Shown: positions 22,596 to 35,469, counted from the stretch's first letter. The stretch is DNA of 64,000 nucleotides from Ditylenchus dipsaci (GCA_004194705.1 SADC01001112.1:930001-994000), one strand, 5' to 3'. The notes: generated by a model from the letters alone, not told the origin. Made by a program: numbers and translations.

Positions 22596-22876
22596 GTTGC
22601 CACTGGAATGCCAGTAAGTCGAAAATTCCAGTAGATTACCAGAAGAATTCCAGTGTTAAATTAGTGACTTTTTCCACCAAAGTGCCATTTGTATCAATAT
22701 ATCCAGTGGATTGCCACTGGAATTCCAGTGGTGAGTTGGCGGATTCCACTAATTTGCCACTAAATAAGCGACTTACCGGTGGAATGCCATTGGCAATCCA
22801 CTGGAATTTCAGACTTTCTGGCATTCCACTAGGAGTTACTGGTTGGCCAGTGGTCATTTAGTGGTCTTCCACTGGA
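22596..22876. repeat. CCAGTGGAATTCCACTGG array
   Basis: A dense set of 'ccactggaatgcca' words in both orientations over 280 bp, so both strands have short open frames. It looks like a small array-type foldback element. Confidence 0.6.
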
Positions 22877-23169
22877 CCTCATTTTCCGTGATGTTAAACA
22901 TTAAAATAAGAACAAGAACTTACATGGATGCGAATATCTATGGAGAGACTACAGAATGAGACCAAAAAATAGCCGGTCTAGAAAAAAACTGAAAATTACG
23001 GCCGACCGCGCCTAGCCGAAGGTTTTGCTTGCTCTCTAAGTTATGGGTGTGTGGGCACCCATATGCTTTAGAAGAGGCTTGAGAGTTAGAGATGCGCGCA
23101 CCCCCTTACCTCAGAGATGAATGGCTCTGTCCACAGACGAGTTGACTCCTCAACTTTTTATGGCTCCTT

Positions 23170-23690
23170 CACGACGTAAGTGTAAATGTAGGTGTAAATG
23201 TAAGGGTATTCACGTTGCCACAAACATTTACACTTACACTTACATTTACACTTACGCCTTCACGATACTAATGTAAATGTAAATTTTTGACCTATCCTTA
23301 CTTTTATTCCAAAATTCAGTTTTTTGACTCAAATACCAATTTTTTAAGTTTTTATTTCTAGCATTGAACTCCTTTTCATCAATAATCCACAATTAGTATT
23401 CTCTGAAAATGCTCTCATTTAATTTGCATTTACATTCGTATTGTGATGGCGTAAATGTAGGTGTGAATGTAAATGTAAGTGTTAATGTAAGGGGTGTTCA
23501 CAATACCAAAAATATTTACACTTACAACTGTGATAGAGCCATCACAGTCACACACAGTGAGAGTCACACCTCACATCACACTCACAGTCACACTAAAGTC
23601 ACAGCCACACTCACATCAAGTATGACTGTGATTGTTATGGGACTTAAGAGTGTGAGCGTGAGGTGTGACTGCAATTTTTGAAAACACTGG
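23170..23690. repeat. TGTAAATGTAAGTG and TCACACTCACA arrays
   Basis: Two inverted clusters of 'taaatgtaagtgtaaatg' (23178-23275 and 23420-23525), then a cluster of 'cacagtcacactcacat' words (23530-23690) ending gcaatttttgaaaacactg. That end resembles the terminus of the hAT at 10819-13315, so it is probably a non-autonomous relative. A degenerate repeat-1 module lies just before, at 23030-23110. Confidence 0.55.
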
Positions 23691-24382
23691 TTGTAACTAA
23701 TTACTTATTAAACTATTCATATAGGTTATAAAAAGCACCACAATAACCATAATCAGCATAGAAAATAAGAAAATCTATGGTCAAAAACTGGTGGCACCAA
23801 CTAGTTGCAATTATCGCATATATGCGCGACATCGGAAAATCCATGAAACCGGTATCATGAATCAGGGATGAGCATTTTGCCTTTTCACAAACTAAAAAGG
23901 GCAAAAAACTTGCATCGCACTCTACATCTCACTCGATGAGTGCAATGTAGAGCGTGATGTAAAGTGCAAATAAACGCATTTTTATCAAAAAAAATTCAGC
24001 GATATGTGTTTAAACATTTTTTTTTATTTTGTAGCCTTAAATTTCAGCTATAAAATGGTACTAACAGAAAAAATAGGCATATCTGAATTTTGCAGCAAAA
24101 AGTATTAAGTTTGCAGCAAATTATCTTAATTTTGCAGCGAATTGTCTTAATTGTGCAGCAAATCGAGTATGGTTCGATTCTGTCTAGCAAACCATGACTT
24201 TTTGGACTTTTTTGGTTTTGTTTTGAATATCGGAAAAAACTTTAACAATAATTGCTAAAATGTCATTATATGCTAAACAGGATCGAACCATGCTCGATTT
24301 GTTGCAAATAATCGATTTGTGGATTTGATGAAGAATTGAGACAATTTGCTGCAAAAAAATATTTGCTGAAAAAAATAAGGTA

Positions 24383-25330
24383 CAGTTGCCGCTCGATTTA
24401 ACGACACCCCAAGAAGTTCGTTCCCGCCTAGTGTCCGACGCTTCTTTTAGCTCGATTTAACGACACCCCAAGAAGTTCGTTCCCGCCTAGTGTCCGACGC
24501 TTCTTTTAGCTCGATTTAACGACACCCCAAGAAGTTCGTTCCCGCCTAGTGTCCGACGCTTCTTTTAGCTCGATTTAACGACACCCCAAGAAGTTCGTTC
24601 CCGCCTAGTGTCCGACGCTTCTTTTAGCTCGATTTAACGACACCCCAAGAAGTTCGTTCCCGCCTAGTGTCCGACGCTTCTTTTAGCTCGATTTAACGAC
24701 ACCCCAAGAAGTTCGTTCCCGCCTAGTGTCCGACGCTTCTTTTAGCTCGATTAACGACACCCCAAGAAGTTCGTTCCCGCCTAGTGTCCGACGCTTCTTT
24801 TAGCTCGATTTAACGACACCCCAAGAAGTTCGTTCCCGCCTAGTGTCCGACGCTTCTTTTAGCTCGATTTAACGACACCCCAAGAAGTTCGTTCCCGCCT
24901 AGTGTCCGACGCTTCTTTTAGCTCGATTTAACGACACCCAAGAAGTTCGTTCCCGCCTAGTGTCCGACGCTTCTTTTAGCTCGATTTAACGACACCCCAA
25001 GAAGTTCGTTCCCGCCTAGTGTCCGACGCTTCTTTTAGCTCGATTTAACGACACCCCAAGAAGTTCGTTCCCGCCTAGTGTCCGACGCTTCTTTTAGCTC
25101 GATTTAACGACACCCCAAGAAGTTCGTTCCCGCCTAGTGTCCGACGCTTCTTTTAGCTCGATTTTCGAAAACTTGACCGTTTTCTTTTGACAGTCTGGTC
25201 GCAAATATTGCAAGGATTCCAACTTTGCCGATCGTTTTTCAGAATCATCAAATTTTCTCTTCAAAAAATCCAAATCTCGATTAAACGACACCATTTTTGA
25301 TAATAGGGTGTCTTAAATGAGCGGCAACTG
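24383..25330. mobile_element. Mariner-type MITE expanded by a 59-bp satellite
   Basis: TA at 24381-24382 and 25331-25332; ends CAGTTGCCGCTCGATTTAAC and inverse (taaatgagcggcaactg). The left part is the 59-bp satellite (24392-25156). The right part (25180-25250) has the subterminal motif shared by the other elements of this type. No transposase. Confidence 0.85.
24392..25156 (+). repeat. 59-bp satellite, 13 near-identical copies
   Basis: Units begin (ctcgatttaacgacacccc) at 24392, 24451, 24510, 24569, 24628, 24687, 24746, 24804, 24863, 24922, 24980, 25039 and 25098, with a partial copy at 25157. Copies are identical except for two 58-nt units, each lacking one base of a homopolymer (a T in the 24746 copy, a C in the 24922 copy). 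Confidence 0.97.
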
Positions 25331-25549
25331 TATGCCCAAAAAATTCGGCCGAAAAAAAAATTTACAGCCGTTTCCGCGCAGACAAGACAAAAAAAATCGT
25401 TCACTCATTGATGACGAAGGACGAAGCTTAAGTTAAATTAAAACAATTCAAATTGAGACAGTAGGTCAGTCTAGGACAGTTCGTTTAGCAACAAGAATTT
25501 ATTAAGGAAATTTGAAACTCAAAAGGATAAGTTTTGTCGCAATCTGATT

Positions 25550-25615
25550 TCGTCGCAATTTGAATTGTTTCAATTTGAATTGTTTCAATTTGAATTGTTT
25601 CAATTTGAAAAGTCG
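25550..25615 (+). repeat. CAATTTGAATTGTTT tandem
   Basis: Three and a half copies of caatttgaattgttt. Confidence 0.8.
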
Positions 25616-25619
25616 CCAT

Positions 25620-28425
25620 CCAGGGCCCGGTGGTCTCGCTAGAAAATTTGGCGCCATATCAAAAAAGATTTTTAACCCTATTAATTAACCTGTCGACCAA
25701 TTGGCCGTCGATCAATTGACCGTTGCCCATTCCCGACTGTAACTATGGACTACCTTTGAGTGCATTGAGCAAGTTTTTACGTCTGATTTTGTGATATTCG
25801 TGCTCAGGAGATCCAAAAACCCTCAGGTAGTCCATTATTGCAGTCGGAATCCTGGGTCAAAAAACGCACTATCATACGATTTTCAGCTAAAATTAAGAGA
25901 TGTGAAAAAAATATTTGGCGGAAAACTTGATCGAGTTCTAACTACCTCAATACCAAATCCTAAGCAAGACGCTTGGTTTAGTACAAACACCCGTGCTGGT
26001 GTTGAAGTTCTACGATATTTGCTACACAGATTTTAGACTGATAACGCATGATTTTAGTCTGGAGGGACCACAAATAGACTTTTGATTTTTTGCAGTTAAA
26101 CACAGTCATTTTTATTTATTTTACTTAATCCTCTTTTACTGCGTCTTCAGCTCCTTGCACACAACAATGCATTTGGTGCTGATTATACTACTTATGAAAA
26201 TTTTATCAGTCGATTTGATGTCAACTTTTTCTGGCAGGAAAGATAGTCAATAAGGCAACGCCCAAATAAATTACATATATAGGTAAAAAATGGGTGTATT
26301 TGGTACACTTTTTAGACTTTTAGCTCAAATTGTGTCTGTTCCACATTTGTAAACATCACTTTTTTATTTGACAAGTTCACCTAGATGAAAGTGAGTAGGA
26401 AATGGGTCTGACAGCTCCTTTTACAGACTTAATCAATTTGCTTGGTTTACGTATGTTGGGTTGTTCAATATGTTTTGTTTGTTGTTTTAGGCAAAAAATT
26501 GGAAATTCCAAATCCTATTATTTTAATTTAAATTTAAAATTAATATATTATATAGAAATATATTTTGTCAGAGTATACATAGAAATATATTTTGTCAAAT
26601 CAGAGTATTTCGCCCCTAGTATTTTTGAATTAGCCTTTTCTTGATTTACAAACCGTTTTAAAATGTTTGATCGCTTGGGTGTTCTCTTTCTGTTTTCACA
26701 AAAGAAGGCTCAGATGAGCAAGCAACAATCAACATCAATGATTTCTAAAGAAAATTTAGCGTCTGGGCATTAGAATAAATTAACAGGCATCGAATTAATA
26801 CATTATCGTATTGTTTCTCAAGTGTATTTTTTTTTGTAAATTTCTGTTCGTACTTAAAATTACAGTTTCACCTCGATTTAACGGTCCCCAACTCAAAAAG
26901 TTCCCGCTTCGATACTTTTTCAGGGCTTTGGTAGTTTTGACAGTTTTGTCGCAATTATCACAAGAGTTATAATTTTGCAATCCTTTTTTAAGAAGCTAAA
27001 AGTTTTTCCCTCTAAAAGGCAAAACTTTGCTTTATCGACCTTTTTTCCAAAAAAATAGGCGGCCGTTCAAACGAAGTTTTGCTTTTTAATTGGCATTTTA
27101 ACTAAAATGTTCTTTTAAAATTGTGAATAGTAATATTTTTTTCAAATGAAGAATCCGTCCTATATGGGCAAGTTGCACGAACTTTTTGAATTCTTCCACA
27201 AACGATCTCTTTCTCTTATAGATGATGAGTCACACCACAATTGCTCTTTATAAGTACTTTAGTATTTTACAAGTACTGCTAAAATCTTCCAACTTCCAGC
27301 CTGTTTTCTAAGATAGTAGAATTGTCTGATTAATGCAGTGTTTAATTTGTCTCTCTAACTTTCTTATCTTTACCTTATTGTCTGCATAAACCACCATAAT
27401 TAATCATAATATCAATATCTCCTTACAAGCTTTTCAATCAATTATTTAGAGTTCACCTCTGTTTGTACGTCACTTTGCCTTGGATTGCATTTATTTCTTT
27501 TTCTTTTGCTTCAGACCTGTTGAACAAATACTCAAAAAAGTAACTTTTGTTGATTTTTAGTACTCTCGCTCATTACTTGCTCCATTATTTACTTTTACTG
27601 GAACAACGAATTTTCAGAAGAAAATAGAGTAGCAAAAGACGACATTTTTGTTGCAGTTAAAATCTCTTATTGCTTATTGTTTTATTAGTAGGTTTTTAGT
27701 GTTGGAAAAAAGTCTACGGAAATCTGGCATAAAAATCAAAACTAATTTGTCAAATTGCCTATATTTTGAACACAAAGAACTACTAAACAGATATATGAGT
27801 GTGTGAACATAAAATAAGTGGTCAGTTTTAAAATATTGCCTGAAATAATGTAGTTTTTCTTTAATTTGCTAGACATTGAGTGGAAAATTTTTTAAAATAA
27901 TTTGGTAAAACCTTTTTAAAAGTTCACTGGATCTGACCATTCATTACCTTCCTTTTTTTAGAACAATGACTTTAGTTTAGGAAAATCTGCACAGATCCCG
28001 AAAAAGCCCGACATTTCATTTTCGTACGCATTTTTACAAAGAAATATTGACAGTTAGCTACGCTTATAAAGGCTGTAAATATTAATATCTTTGAAACGTC
28101 TAATATAATACAAATTTCGAAAATTTTCGACTAGATTTCCTAATAAAACCCCAAAAACTATATACCGTATAATTTTTAATAAAGCTCCTCTCAAAAAGTG
28201 TCATGTAAAAGAGATAGAAAAAGCCGGTCACAAAACTGAAGAAGCCAACTATTTTTTAAAGAGCAGTCGATAATATCTACCGAATATTTTGAGACGCTAA
28301 GAAGATAACAGAGCAAACTGAAATTCATATGAAGACTGTCTCTGAAAATAGTAAATAGTTAATACACTTTAATATTAAGAAAATCATTCTGGTTAAGCAG
28401 AAAAACAGTTTTATCTAGCCTAAAA
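25620..28425. other. Gene-poor AT-rich DNA
   Basis: No convincing gene. 26866-27050 holds a mariner-type fragment: cagtttcacctcgatttaac, then the shared subterminal motif inverted at 26935-26995. An 81-codon open frame at 25791-26036 is unassigned. The rest is AT-rich with no clear repeats. Confidence 0.5.
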
Positions 28426-28429
28426 CGGT

Positions 28430-29230
28430 GCCCTGAGTATGTTAGTGTATATAAAAAACGGTCTTTTGTCGCGAAATTTTCAGGCAGTACTCAAGTCGTG
28501 CAGCTGGGCCCCACACGGATAATAAGGGACTACCTCGGTTGCGAAAGCACACAAACTGACGTGCGAATTGACCGCGATTGACCGAACGAATTGACCGCGA
28601 AATATGTACAATAATTGAGATTTCTAATAAAAAATCTTGCGAAGAATGTGGAGCAAAAATACTTGCAGTAAATAAGAGTATTTTCGCAGCAAAAAGGTCT
28701 ATTTGAAGCAAGACGATTTTTTGGAGCAAAAAGAAGTCTTTTTGCAGTAGACAAAATTAGGGTGCATAGACGTTTCTCGAAAATGAAACTTTTTCATTTT
28801 CGAGAAACGTTTCTCGAATTTGAAACTCAAAGAGTAAAATATCTCTAGGGTATATATGTATACCTGTAAAGATACTTATTTAGACATACCAAGGTATTTG
28901 GCCGCTTCGCGGCCAAAGGATAGGGTACATACATGTGTTAACCCCTGACCCTTGCAATGTGGAATATGCTAGACTTTGGCCATCACATTCAGCCAAATAC
29001 CCTTGATATGTCTAAATAAGTATCTCCATATATACCCTTAGAGATATTTTACTCTTTTGAGTTTCAAATTCGAGAAACGTTTCTCGAAAATGAAAAAAGT
29101 TTCATTTTCGAGAAACGTCTATACCCCAAAATTAGCAGCAAAAAAAGTTTTTTGAGGGAAAAACAGTTGGTAAATTTTATCCAAAGCAAAAAAGTCTTTT
29201 TGCAGCAAGAAAAAGCTTTGCCCAATTGCA
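28430..29230. repeat. Repeat family B, copy 1
   Basis: Begins gtatgttagtgtatataaaa and 'ttgtcgcgaaattttcagg', runs through 'accgcgaaatatgtacaataattgag', and ends in a string of 'gcagcaaaaagtcttttt' words and aaaagctttgccc. Interrupted by the foldback at 28760-29126. Other copies: 47930-48245 (inverted, partial) and 48620-49530. Purine-biased words give long, meaningless Lys/Phe frames. Confidence 0.75.
28760..29126. mobile_element. Foldback MITE, 8-bp TSD
   Basis: Ends gggtgcatagacgtttctcg and inverse cgagaaacgtctataccc; exact duplication CAAAATTA at 28752-28759 and 29127-29134. Arms carry 'cgagaaacgtttctcgaatt' and 'gatacttatttagacatacc'. Inserted in repeat family B copy 1. Confidence 0.85.
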
Positions 29231-30470
29231 TTTCTCGAATGGGATCGAACACATCAAGAACTTTCACCGACCTCAGCTGCTATTCCACTGACCTATTGAA
29301 GCCATCGAACCTCCTCTCTGTTTTTCATTTTTTACTCATGGGAGGGCGCCCCTGTCTCACAAAAACGAATTTGACTGTAATGTCTTTAAAATTTCTTCCA
29401 AGTGAAATTTTTGAAGTAACTGAATTAATTTGTCTGTGGCACATCTAGGACTCATGAATATTTGTCAAGGGTTGGCCTTTTTTAAAAGCTACTCGGTAGG
29501 ATAAAAGACTTATGTAAATATTATGCCTTTTGCATTGTTTGTAGGCATGTAGTGAGTGTGTGTAGTGTTGTAAACAAATTTATTATTCTCCTTTTTTGAT
29601 GCTGTTCTTGTAATCTGTTCTGCACGCCAAATGCTTTTTTAGTATGAACGGAAAGTTTTATGGAAAATAACTGCCGATTCAGTCCCTTTGTTATCTCACA
29701 TGCTCGAATTCTTCTTTTTATTGTCTTTTCAGTGCTTTCAATTGGTTTCGGAGTAAAATCATGTTTGTTTGCTTTACGGATAGATAGGACACTCTTTGCA
29801 CTGTTAATTGTTCAAAAAAGAATGGAAACTGTAATTTTTTTTGTCTAAAATTTTTGTCTGAAATTCAAAAGCCGGGGGTTTTGCACTCTGGAGTCAATAC
29901 AAAGAGCAACATAAAAATACATTTACTGTAAATAAACTTTTGTTGTTGGCAAAAGATGTTCACATCACTTTAATTCAACAAATTTCTGTCGACTCTTTTT
30001 CTTTTAAGTAAGCTAGAATAAAAATTTCATATGATGTAACTTGTTTGAATTCAACTTGAACAATATAAAAGGCAAAGAAATGCTCTCATCGATGTTTTTT
30101 GTTTAAAAGTTTCTTATAAACGCCAGGAATAATAAAAAAAATAATAACGTATGTTGATCTCAGTGTTATTTTTTTTCTATAGGGCCACTTGATGGCCGCA
30201 CTTTTAATTTTTTCGTTGAGCCTGACATTTTAAATCGGCTGATCTCTTTTATCCGACGTTATTGTCAAAAAATGTTTTTGTAGTGTGACTGTCTTTTGTT
30301 GATTTTGCAACATTTTAATGAATAAAAATATTAGGAAAATATCTTAACGCTTCCAAAAATACTTTTCCATTATTAATTTTGTTATTCATTGGTTTCCCTA
30401 TTCATTTCTTTCCCCGCTTAACTTTTTTTACCCCGCCTAATAGTAAAAACTAGAAGGCGCCGCCCCGCTA
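29230..30470. other. No convincing gene
   Basis: AT-rich DNA. Open frames at 29152-29448 and 29660-29848 lack splice context, recognisable motifs and neighbours. Confidence 0.4.
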
Positions 30471-30479
30471 CGCGGCGCA

Positions 30480-32305
30480 TAACAGGAGTTGCTATGACAT
30501 ATTATGCTGTGTACCGCCATGCTACTATCCTACCCGACAACATACCTATCTTATCAAGCCAACTAAAAACCATCCGTAGCCACCTGTCTACCCTACCCAG
30601 CCATCTACATAACCTATCTGCCCACTTAATTACCCTAGCAGGTTATCTACATACCTTACCTTGCCACATACATACTCTACCATGTCACCTACCTACCCTA
30701 CTTATCTACCCTACCAGCCACCTACTTACCATAGAATGCGACTTATCTACCCTACCAGTCACCTACGTACCCTACCAGGCAACCTACATATCCTACCACG
30801 CCATGTGGTTTGGCGCCGTGTTAGTGGTTTTGGTGTGCTCACGTGGTTTGATCCCCATCCTGGTGGTTTCGGTGTGCTTACGTGGTTTGGACCCCATCAC
30901 GGTGGTTTAGCGTCGATATTAGTGATTTGGGTGTGTGCACCTTGTTTAGGCCCCATATTGGTGGTTCGGGTGTGTCTACGTGGTTTGAGCCCCATCCTGG
31001 TTGTTCGGTCCCGACATTGGTGGTTTCGGTGTGCATACGCGGCTTCGGCTTTATCCCGGTAGTTTGACGCAAATCTCAGTGGTTTGGGTGTACCCACGTG
31101 GTTTTAACCCCATCCTGGTAGTTTAGGCCCTATTCTGGTGGTCTTGCCCCGATCCTGGTGGTTCCGGTGTGCCCACGTGGTTTTAACCCCATCCTGGTGG
31201 TTTGGGCCCTATTTCGGTGGTCTGGACGCACCTAAGTTCCCTACCAGGCAACCTACCTACCTTACCAGCCGCCAACATACCCTACCAAGCCACCTACATA
31301 CCCTACTGGAAATCTACCCACCTCACCTGGCCACCTAGATACCCTACCAGGCCACCTACATACCCTACTGGGAATCTACCTACTCCACCTGGCGACCTAC
31401 ATACTCTACCAGGCCACCTACATACCCTACTGGGAATCTACCTAATCCACCTGGCCACCTAGGTACCCTACCATGCAATCTACATATTTTGGTTCGGTTT
31501 GGATCCCACATTAGTGGTTTTAGTGTGCCCACGTGGTTTGAGCCCCATCCTGGTGGTTTGGCGCCGATATTAATGGTTTGGTGGTGTGCACGTTGTTTGG
31601 GCCCCATATTGGTGGTTCGGGTGTGTCTACGTGGTTTGAGCTCCATCCTGGTTGTTTGGTCCCGATATTGGTGGTTCCGGTCTGCCAACTTGGCTTCAGC
31701 CCGATCCCGGTAGTTTACCCTACCCGGCTACCTACCTACCCTATCAGACCACTTACCCACCCTACCAGGCCATTTGACTACCCTACCAGGCCACCTACAT
31801 AACCTACCTGGTAACCTACATACCCTATCAGGCAACCTACATACCCTGCTGGAAATCTAACTACCCCACCTGGCCGCCTAGGTTCCCTACCAGGCTGTCT
31901 AGGTACCCTACCCGTATACCTACCTACCCTACCAGACCACTTACCCACCCTACCAGGCCATTTGACTACCCTACCAGGCCACCTACTTACCCTACCTGGC
32001 ACCTACATACCCTATCAGGCAACCTACATACCCTTGTGGGAATCTACTTACCCCACCTGGCCACCTAGGTAACTTACCAGGCCACCTAGGTACCTTACCA
32101 GGCCACCTAGGTACCCTAACCGGCCACCTACCTACCCTACCAGACCACTTACCCACCCTACCAGGTCACCTACGTACCCTACTTGGCCACCTACATACCT
32201 TACTGGGAATCTACCTACCCCACCTGGCCACCTAGGTACCCTAACAGGCCACCTACATACCCTACCAGGCCACCTAACTACACTACCAGGGCACCTACTA
32301 ACAAT
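30480..32305 (+). repeat. Minisatellite domain (ACCCTACCAGGCCACCTAC)
   Basis: About 1.8 kb of degenerate tandem units of roughly 24-27 nt of the form 'accctaccaggccacctacct'. Two blocks (30805-31225 and 31485-31715) instead use 'gtggtttgggtgtgcccacg' units of about 40-50 nt. The two unit types alternate, and the pyrimidine-rich units lack stops, producing long spurious frames on both strands. Confidence 0.85.
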
Positions 32306-32348
32306 AAACTCAACTAACTAATCCTTTCGAGACAAAATAATGATGGTT

Positions 32349-32380
32349 GTTACCACCAGGATTCGAACCATTTTGCATGC
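32349..32380 (-). other. tRNA-like B-box segment
   Basis: On the minus strand: gcatgcaaaatggttcgaat followed by cctggtggtaac, a good B box (GGTTCGAATCC) with flanking complementary bases like a T-arm. No complete cloverleaf. Likely a tRNA-derived SINE or promoter relic. Confidence 0.4.
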
Positions 32381-32587
32381 CTTGGTCCCCAAGGTAATCT
32401 AAAAATGACTCGAAATTGCCTTGGTCCCCCTGTGGTTTTTGGCAACTTTCAAGTGGCCATAACTTTTTTTTCACGCGACGATCTTTACTTTTTAGAGTTT
32501 TCCAAGAAGGAAACCGACCATGCTGCGTCAAATGGTGTTAACAGATTTGTGATACGATCAGTGGAACATGCCAAACATTTTTGTGAC

Positions 32588-32615
32588 CAACGACGACGAC
32601 GACGACGACGACGAC
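32588..32615 (+). repeat. CGA trinucleotide microsatellite
   Basis: About eight perfect (acg)n units. Confidence 0.9.
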
Positions 32616-32699
32616 AACAATGGCCATATAGTAAGAGTGATTTGTTTCTCTTGAGTTTTTCTTTAGCTTTTTCCTTTCATTTTTTTAAGTTTTATACCA

Positions 32700-33185
32700 A
32701 CTTGTAGCCCTGGACCTCGGCTTTTCAACGAGCTATCAACTAACTTACTGAGACTATGAAGGATATTGATTTTTTTTCGGTACAAAAAAAGATCTTTTTT
32801 TGGCGCAAATTTTGGTTTTGCGTTTTTCTATTTGATTTTTTTCAATCTTTTTACGAAAGTGATAATACTATTAAGTATTTCTGCGACTCTATTTTCTAAC
32901 GGCGTATCATTTGGTGCAACATCTTTGCAAAATGTAGCATAAAAAAGTAAAAGTATGAAGTGAGTCAGCAAAAAATATTTGGTTCATACTTTTACCTTTT
33001 TGTATTCCTTTTCAAACCGATGTTGCAATAAATGATATTTCATCAAAAACTACAATCGCAGGGCTACCGGATGATGTTATCATTTTCGAAAAAAGGTTGA
33101 AAATAAAATAGAAAAACGCAAAACCAAAATTTTCATCAAAAAACATACTTCTTACACCAAAAAAATTTTTTTTTCATTCTGAGCC
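32700..33185. repeat. Foldback with GTAGCCCTGG ends
   Basis: Left arm: 'tttggttttgcgtttttcta' and 'atactattaagtatttctgc'. Right arm: the inverses (tagaaaaacgcaaaaccaaa at 33108). 'agtatgaagtgagtcagc' pairs with 'ggttcatacttttac' around a centre near 32975. Related foldbacks containing 'gtagccct...tctagtttctaatga' occur at 39870-40135, 56107-56320 and 61640-61865. Confidence 0.55.
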
Positions 33186-33329
33186 ACCCTGGTATACAAA
33201 ATTTCCTAAGGAATCCGAATCCATTTACAGAATTAAAAAAAACTTCTAGCTGTCTGTTCGGTTGTACTGTTAGCCGCTTTGCATAATTTAGGCGAAAAAA
33301 TCTCTTGGATGAAAGAAAGGCTTGACTTT

Positions 33330-34150
33330 ACAATCCCCCCCCCCAACCACGGGGAGCGGTCAGATGGAAGAAATAACTTCGTATTCGTGTTTCTCGTCCC
33401 CGATTTCATGAGAAAGCCGGCTGTTTTTTGGTTCTGAGAAAAGGAAAAAATTCGAACCACAGGTAGTATCATGGTTTTTATTCAAGATTTTAAAAATTTA
33501 AATTGGCGCCTTTTGAATTTTCAAGGGAATAAGGGCTGTATAGGGAGGGGAAGGGAATAAAAGAGGGCCACTAATAACACAGGGCCACTAATAAGAAGAT
33601 GTTGAACATAGTTTTGAATACTGGGGCCGTATGCATTGGCAGCTAGGATTGAGGATAGGATTAATCCTATCCTCAATCCGTGTTCCAATGCATACGGATC
33701 GGATTGGAGATAGGATTAATCCTATCCTTAATCCTATCCGTCCTAATGCATACGGATCGGCTTGGATTCTAGATCGGATAATTTCACGTTTCTGAAAATG
33801 CACTGAAATTATCCGATCTAGAATCCAGTCCGTCCTAATGCATACGGATAGGCTTGAGGATAGGATTAATCCTATACTCAATCCTATCCGTCCTAATGCA
33901 TATGGATCGGCTTGAGGATAGGATTAATCCTATCCTCAATCCTAGCTGTCAATGCATACGGCCCCTGGGGCCTACCGCATAAATAAACTCTGGTATGAAT
34001 GCTTTTTTATGCATCCAGAGTCACTTTCGAGTGATTTGTGTCTAAGGTATGTGGGTGTGCGCATCTCAACCCCAAGCAACCAAGCCCCGAAGGAGGCGCA
34101 AGGAGCTTGAGAGTTAGAGATGCGCGCACTCACTTACCTTAGACCTTATT
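33330..34150. mobile_element. Foldback element, relative of 10052-13634
   Basis: 33330-33560 repeats the arm of the element at 10052-13634 (C-run, 'tttcatgagaaagccggctg', 'aggggaagggaataaaag'). 34040-34145 carries the repeat-1 module. A further foldback is inserted at 33626-33964, with ends ggccgtatgcattggcagct and inverse and a 'ggataggattaatcctatcc' array. Confidence 0.6.
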
Positions 34151-34658
34151 CCGAGAAGTACTCTTGATCAAAAAATGCATAGAGAGTCTCTTTTTGCCAC
34201 GGCCCAGTTGAAAAACATGGTGAGGTAGTCGAAGAAAACATACATTTAAATTTCGGTCGATTGTAAACTGCAACCGAAAAAAATGGTCACATCTCAGCAG
34301 CCAAGGATTTTTTGAGATTTTTAATGGATTCGGATTCCTTAGGAAATTTGTACCCAATAGCCCACAGGATTCTGGCTTAGCAAAAATTATGTGCTTTGAA
34401 CTTACCATGGAAACTCAAGTAGTGTCCTTTTTCAAAGATTTTTTTGCGAATTCTTGTAGAGCACCTCAAAGTTACATGACAAAGTGCTGCCAATATCTCC
34501 AGATCATTTTAAAAATTAGGGAGACCAGGTCCCCCGAAGTTACCGAAAAACAATGATAAAAACTACGGGTACCATGGTTTTTAGCCTACTTTTGAGCTGC
34601 CGTTGATTTACAATTTTTTTGTATCTAATTTGTATGTTGTAATTTCGGATATATTATG

Positions 34659-35403
34659 CAGTCGAGTCTCGATATAGTGGCACCCCTCGGGACTGACCAT
34701 CAGGTGCCACTATATCGAGGGTGCCACTATAGCGAGGTGCCACTATACCAAGACATTTAATCAAATTCAGTGCAATCGTGCCACTATAGCGAGACTTTTC
34801 AAATCAATAATTCTATTTCCAACAGAACAATCGAAAATAACATTAAAAAACTTGGAAGAAATCTGTGAGTTTACTTTTCTCTGAACGCCATTGTCTTGTT
34901 CACTAACAGAAAAGAAGACAATAAGAAGGTTATCCGACATTTGCACGCCGACATTTCCGCGCCAAAATCGCATTTTCTGATCAAACAAATGGACCACCTC
35001 CTAAACTATACTCAATTTTCCTTGATCACCCCGCCCTCTTCACGACCTCATGACCGTCTTCTTCATTTTCAGAGAGATCGTTTGCGCTTTTTAGAAATTT
35101 CCATAACTGAAATGCAGACAATAATTGAAATTTTCCACTATATGGAGGTGCCACTATATCAAGGGTACCACTCTGGTCATTTCTTCATAGCTGAAACCAA
35201 ACTAGCCGACATTAAGGTGCCACTATATCGAGGGTGCCACTATAACGAAGTGCCACTATAGCGGGGGTAAACTTTATCTATTTCCTTTACCGGCCAGCCA
35301 AATTCGGCTTAGGGTGCCACTATAGCGAGGGTGCCACTATATCGGAGTGCCACTATATCGGAGTGCCACTATATCGGAGTGCCACTATATCGAGACTCGA
35401 CTG
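34659..35403. mobile_element. Mariner-type MITE, GTGCCACTATATCGAGG arrays
   Basis: Ends cagtcgagtctcgatatagt and inverse actatatcgagactcgactg, with TA after the right end (35404-35405) and TG before the left. Both ends have tandem gtgccactata(t/g)cgagg words: about 5 on the left and 8 on the right, including three perfect 'gtgccactatatcggagt'. A 121-codon frame inside is unrecognised. Confidence 0.8.
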
Positions 35404-35469
35404 TACTTAACCTAAATATTACTTTGAAAAGCACGTCACGGCTTTTCAAAGTGTTGAGATGCAGCCGAT

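Noticed and set aside
24392..25156. Regular repeats resembling a CRISPR array
   Set aside because: Units are identical end to end with no variable spacers, and they lie inside TA-flanked transposon ends in a eukaryotic genome.
25791..26036. 81-codon plus-strand frame beginning MIFVLRRSKNPQ
   Set aside because: Composition is somewhat protein-like, but there are no splice partners, motif or conserved neighbour; not strong enough to call.
30494..32002. Open frames of 60-140 codons on both strands
   Set aside because: Stop-poor minisatellite units; the peptides repeat with the DNA.
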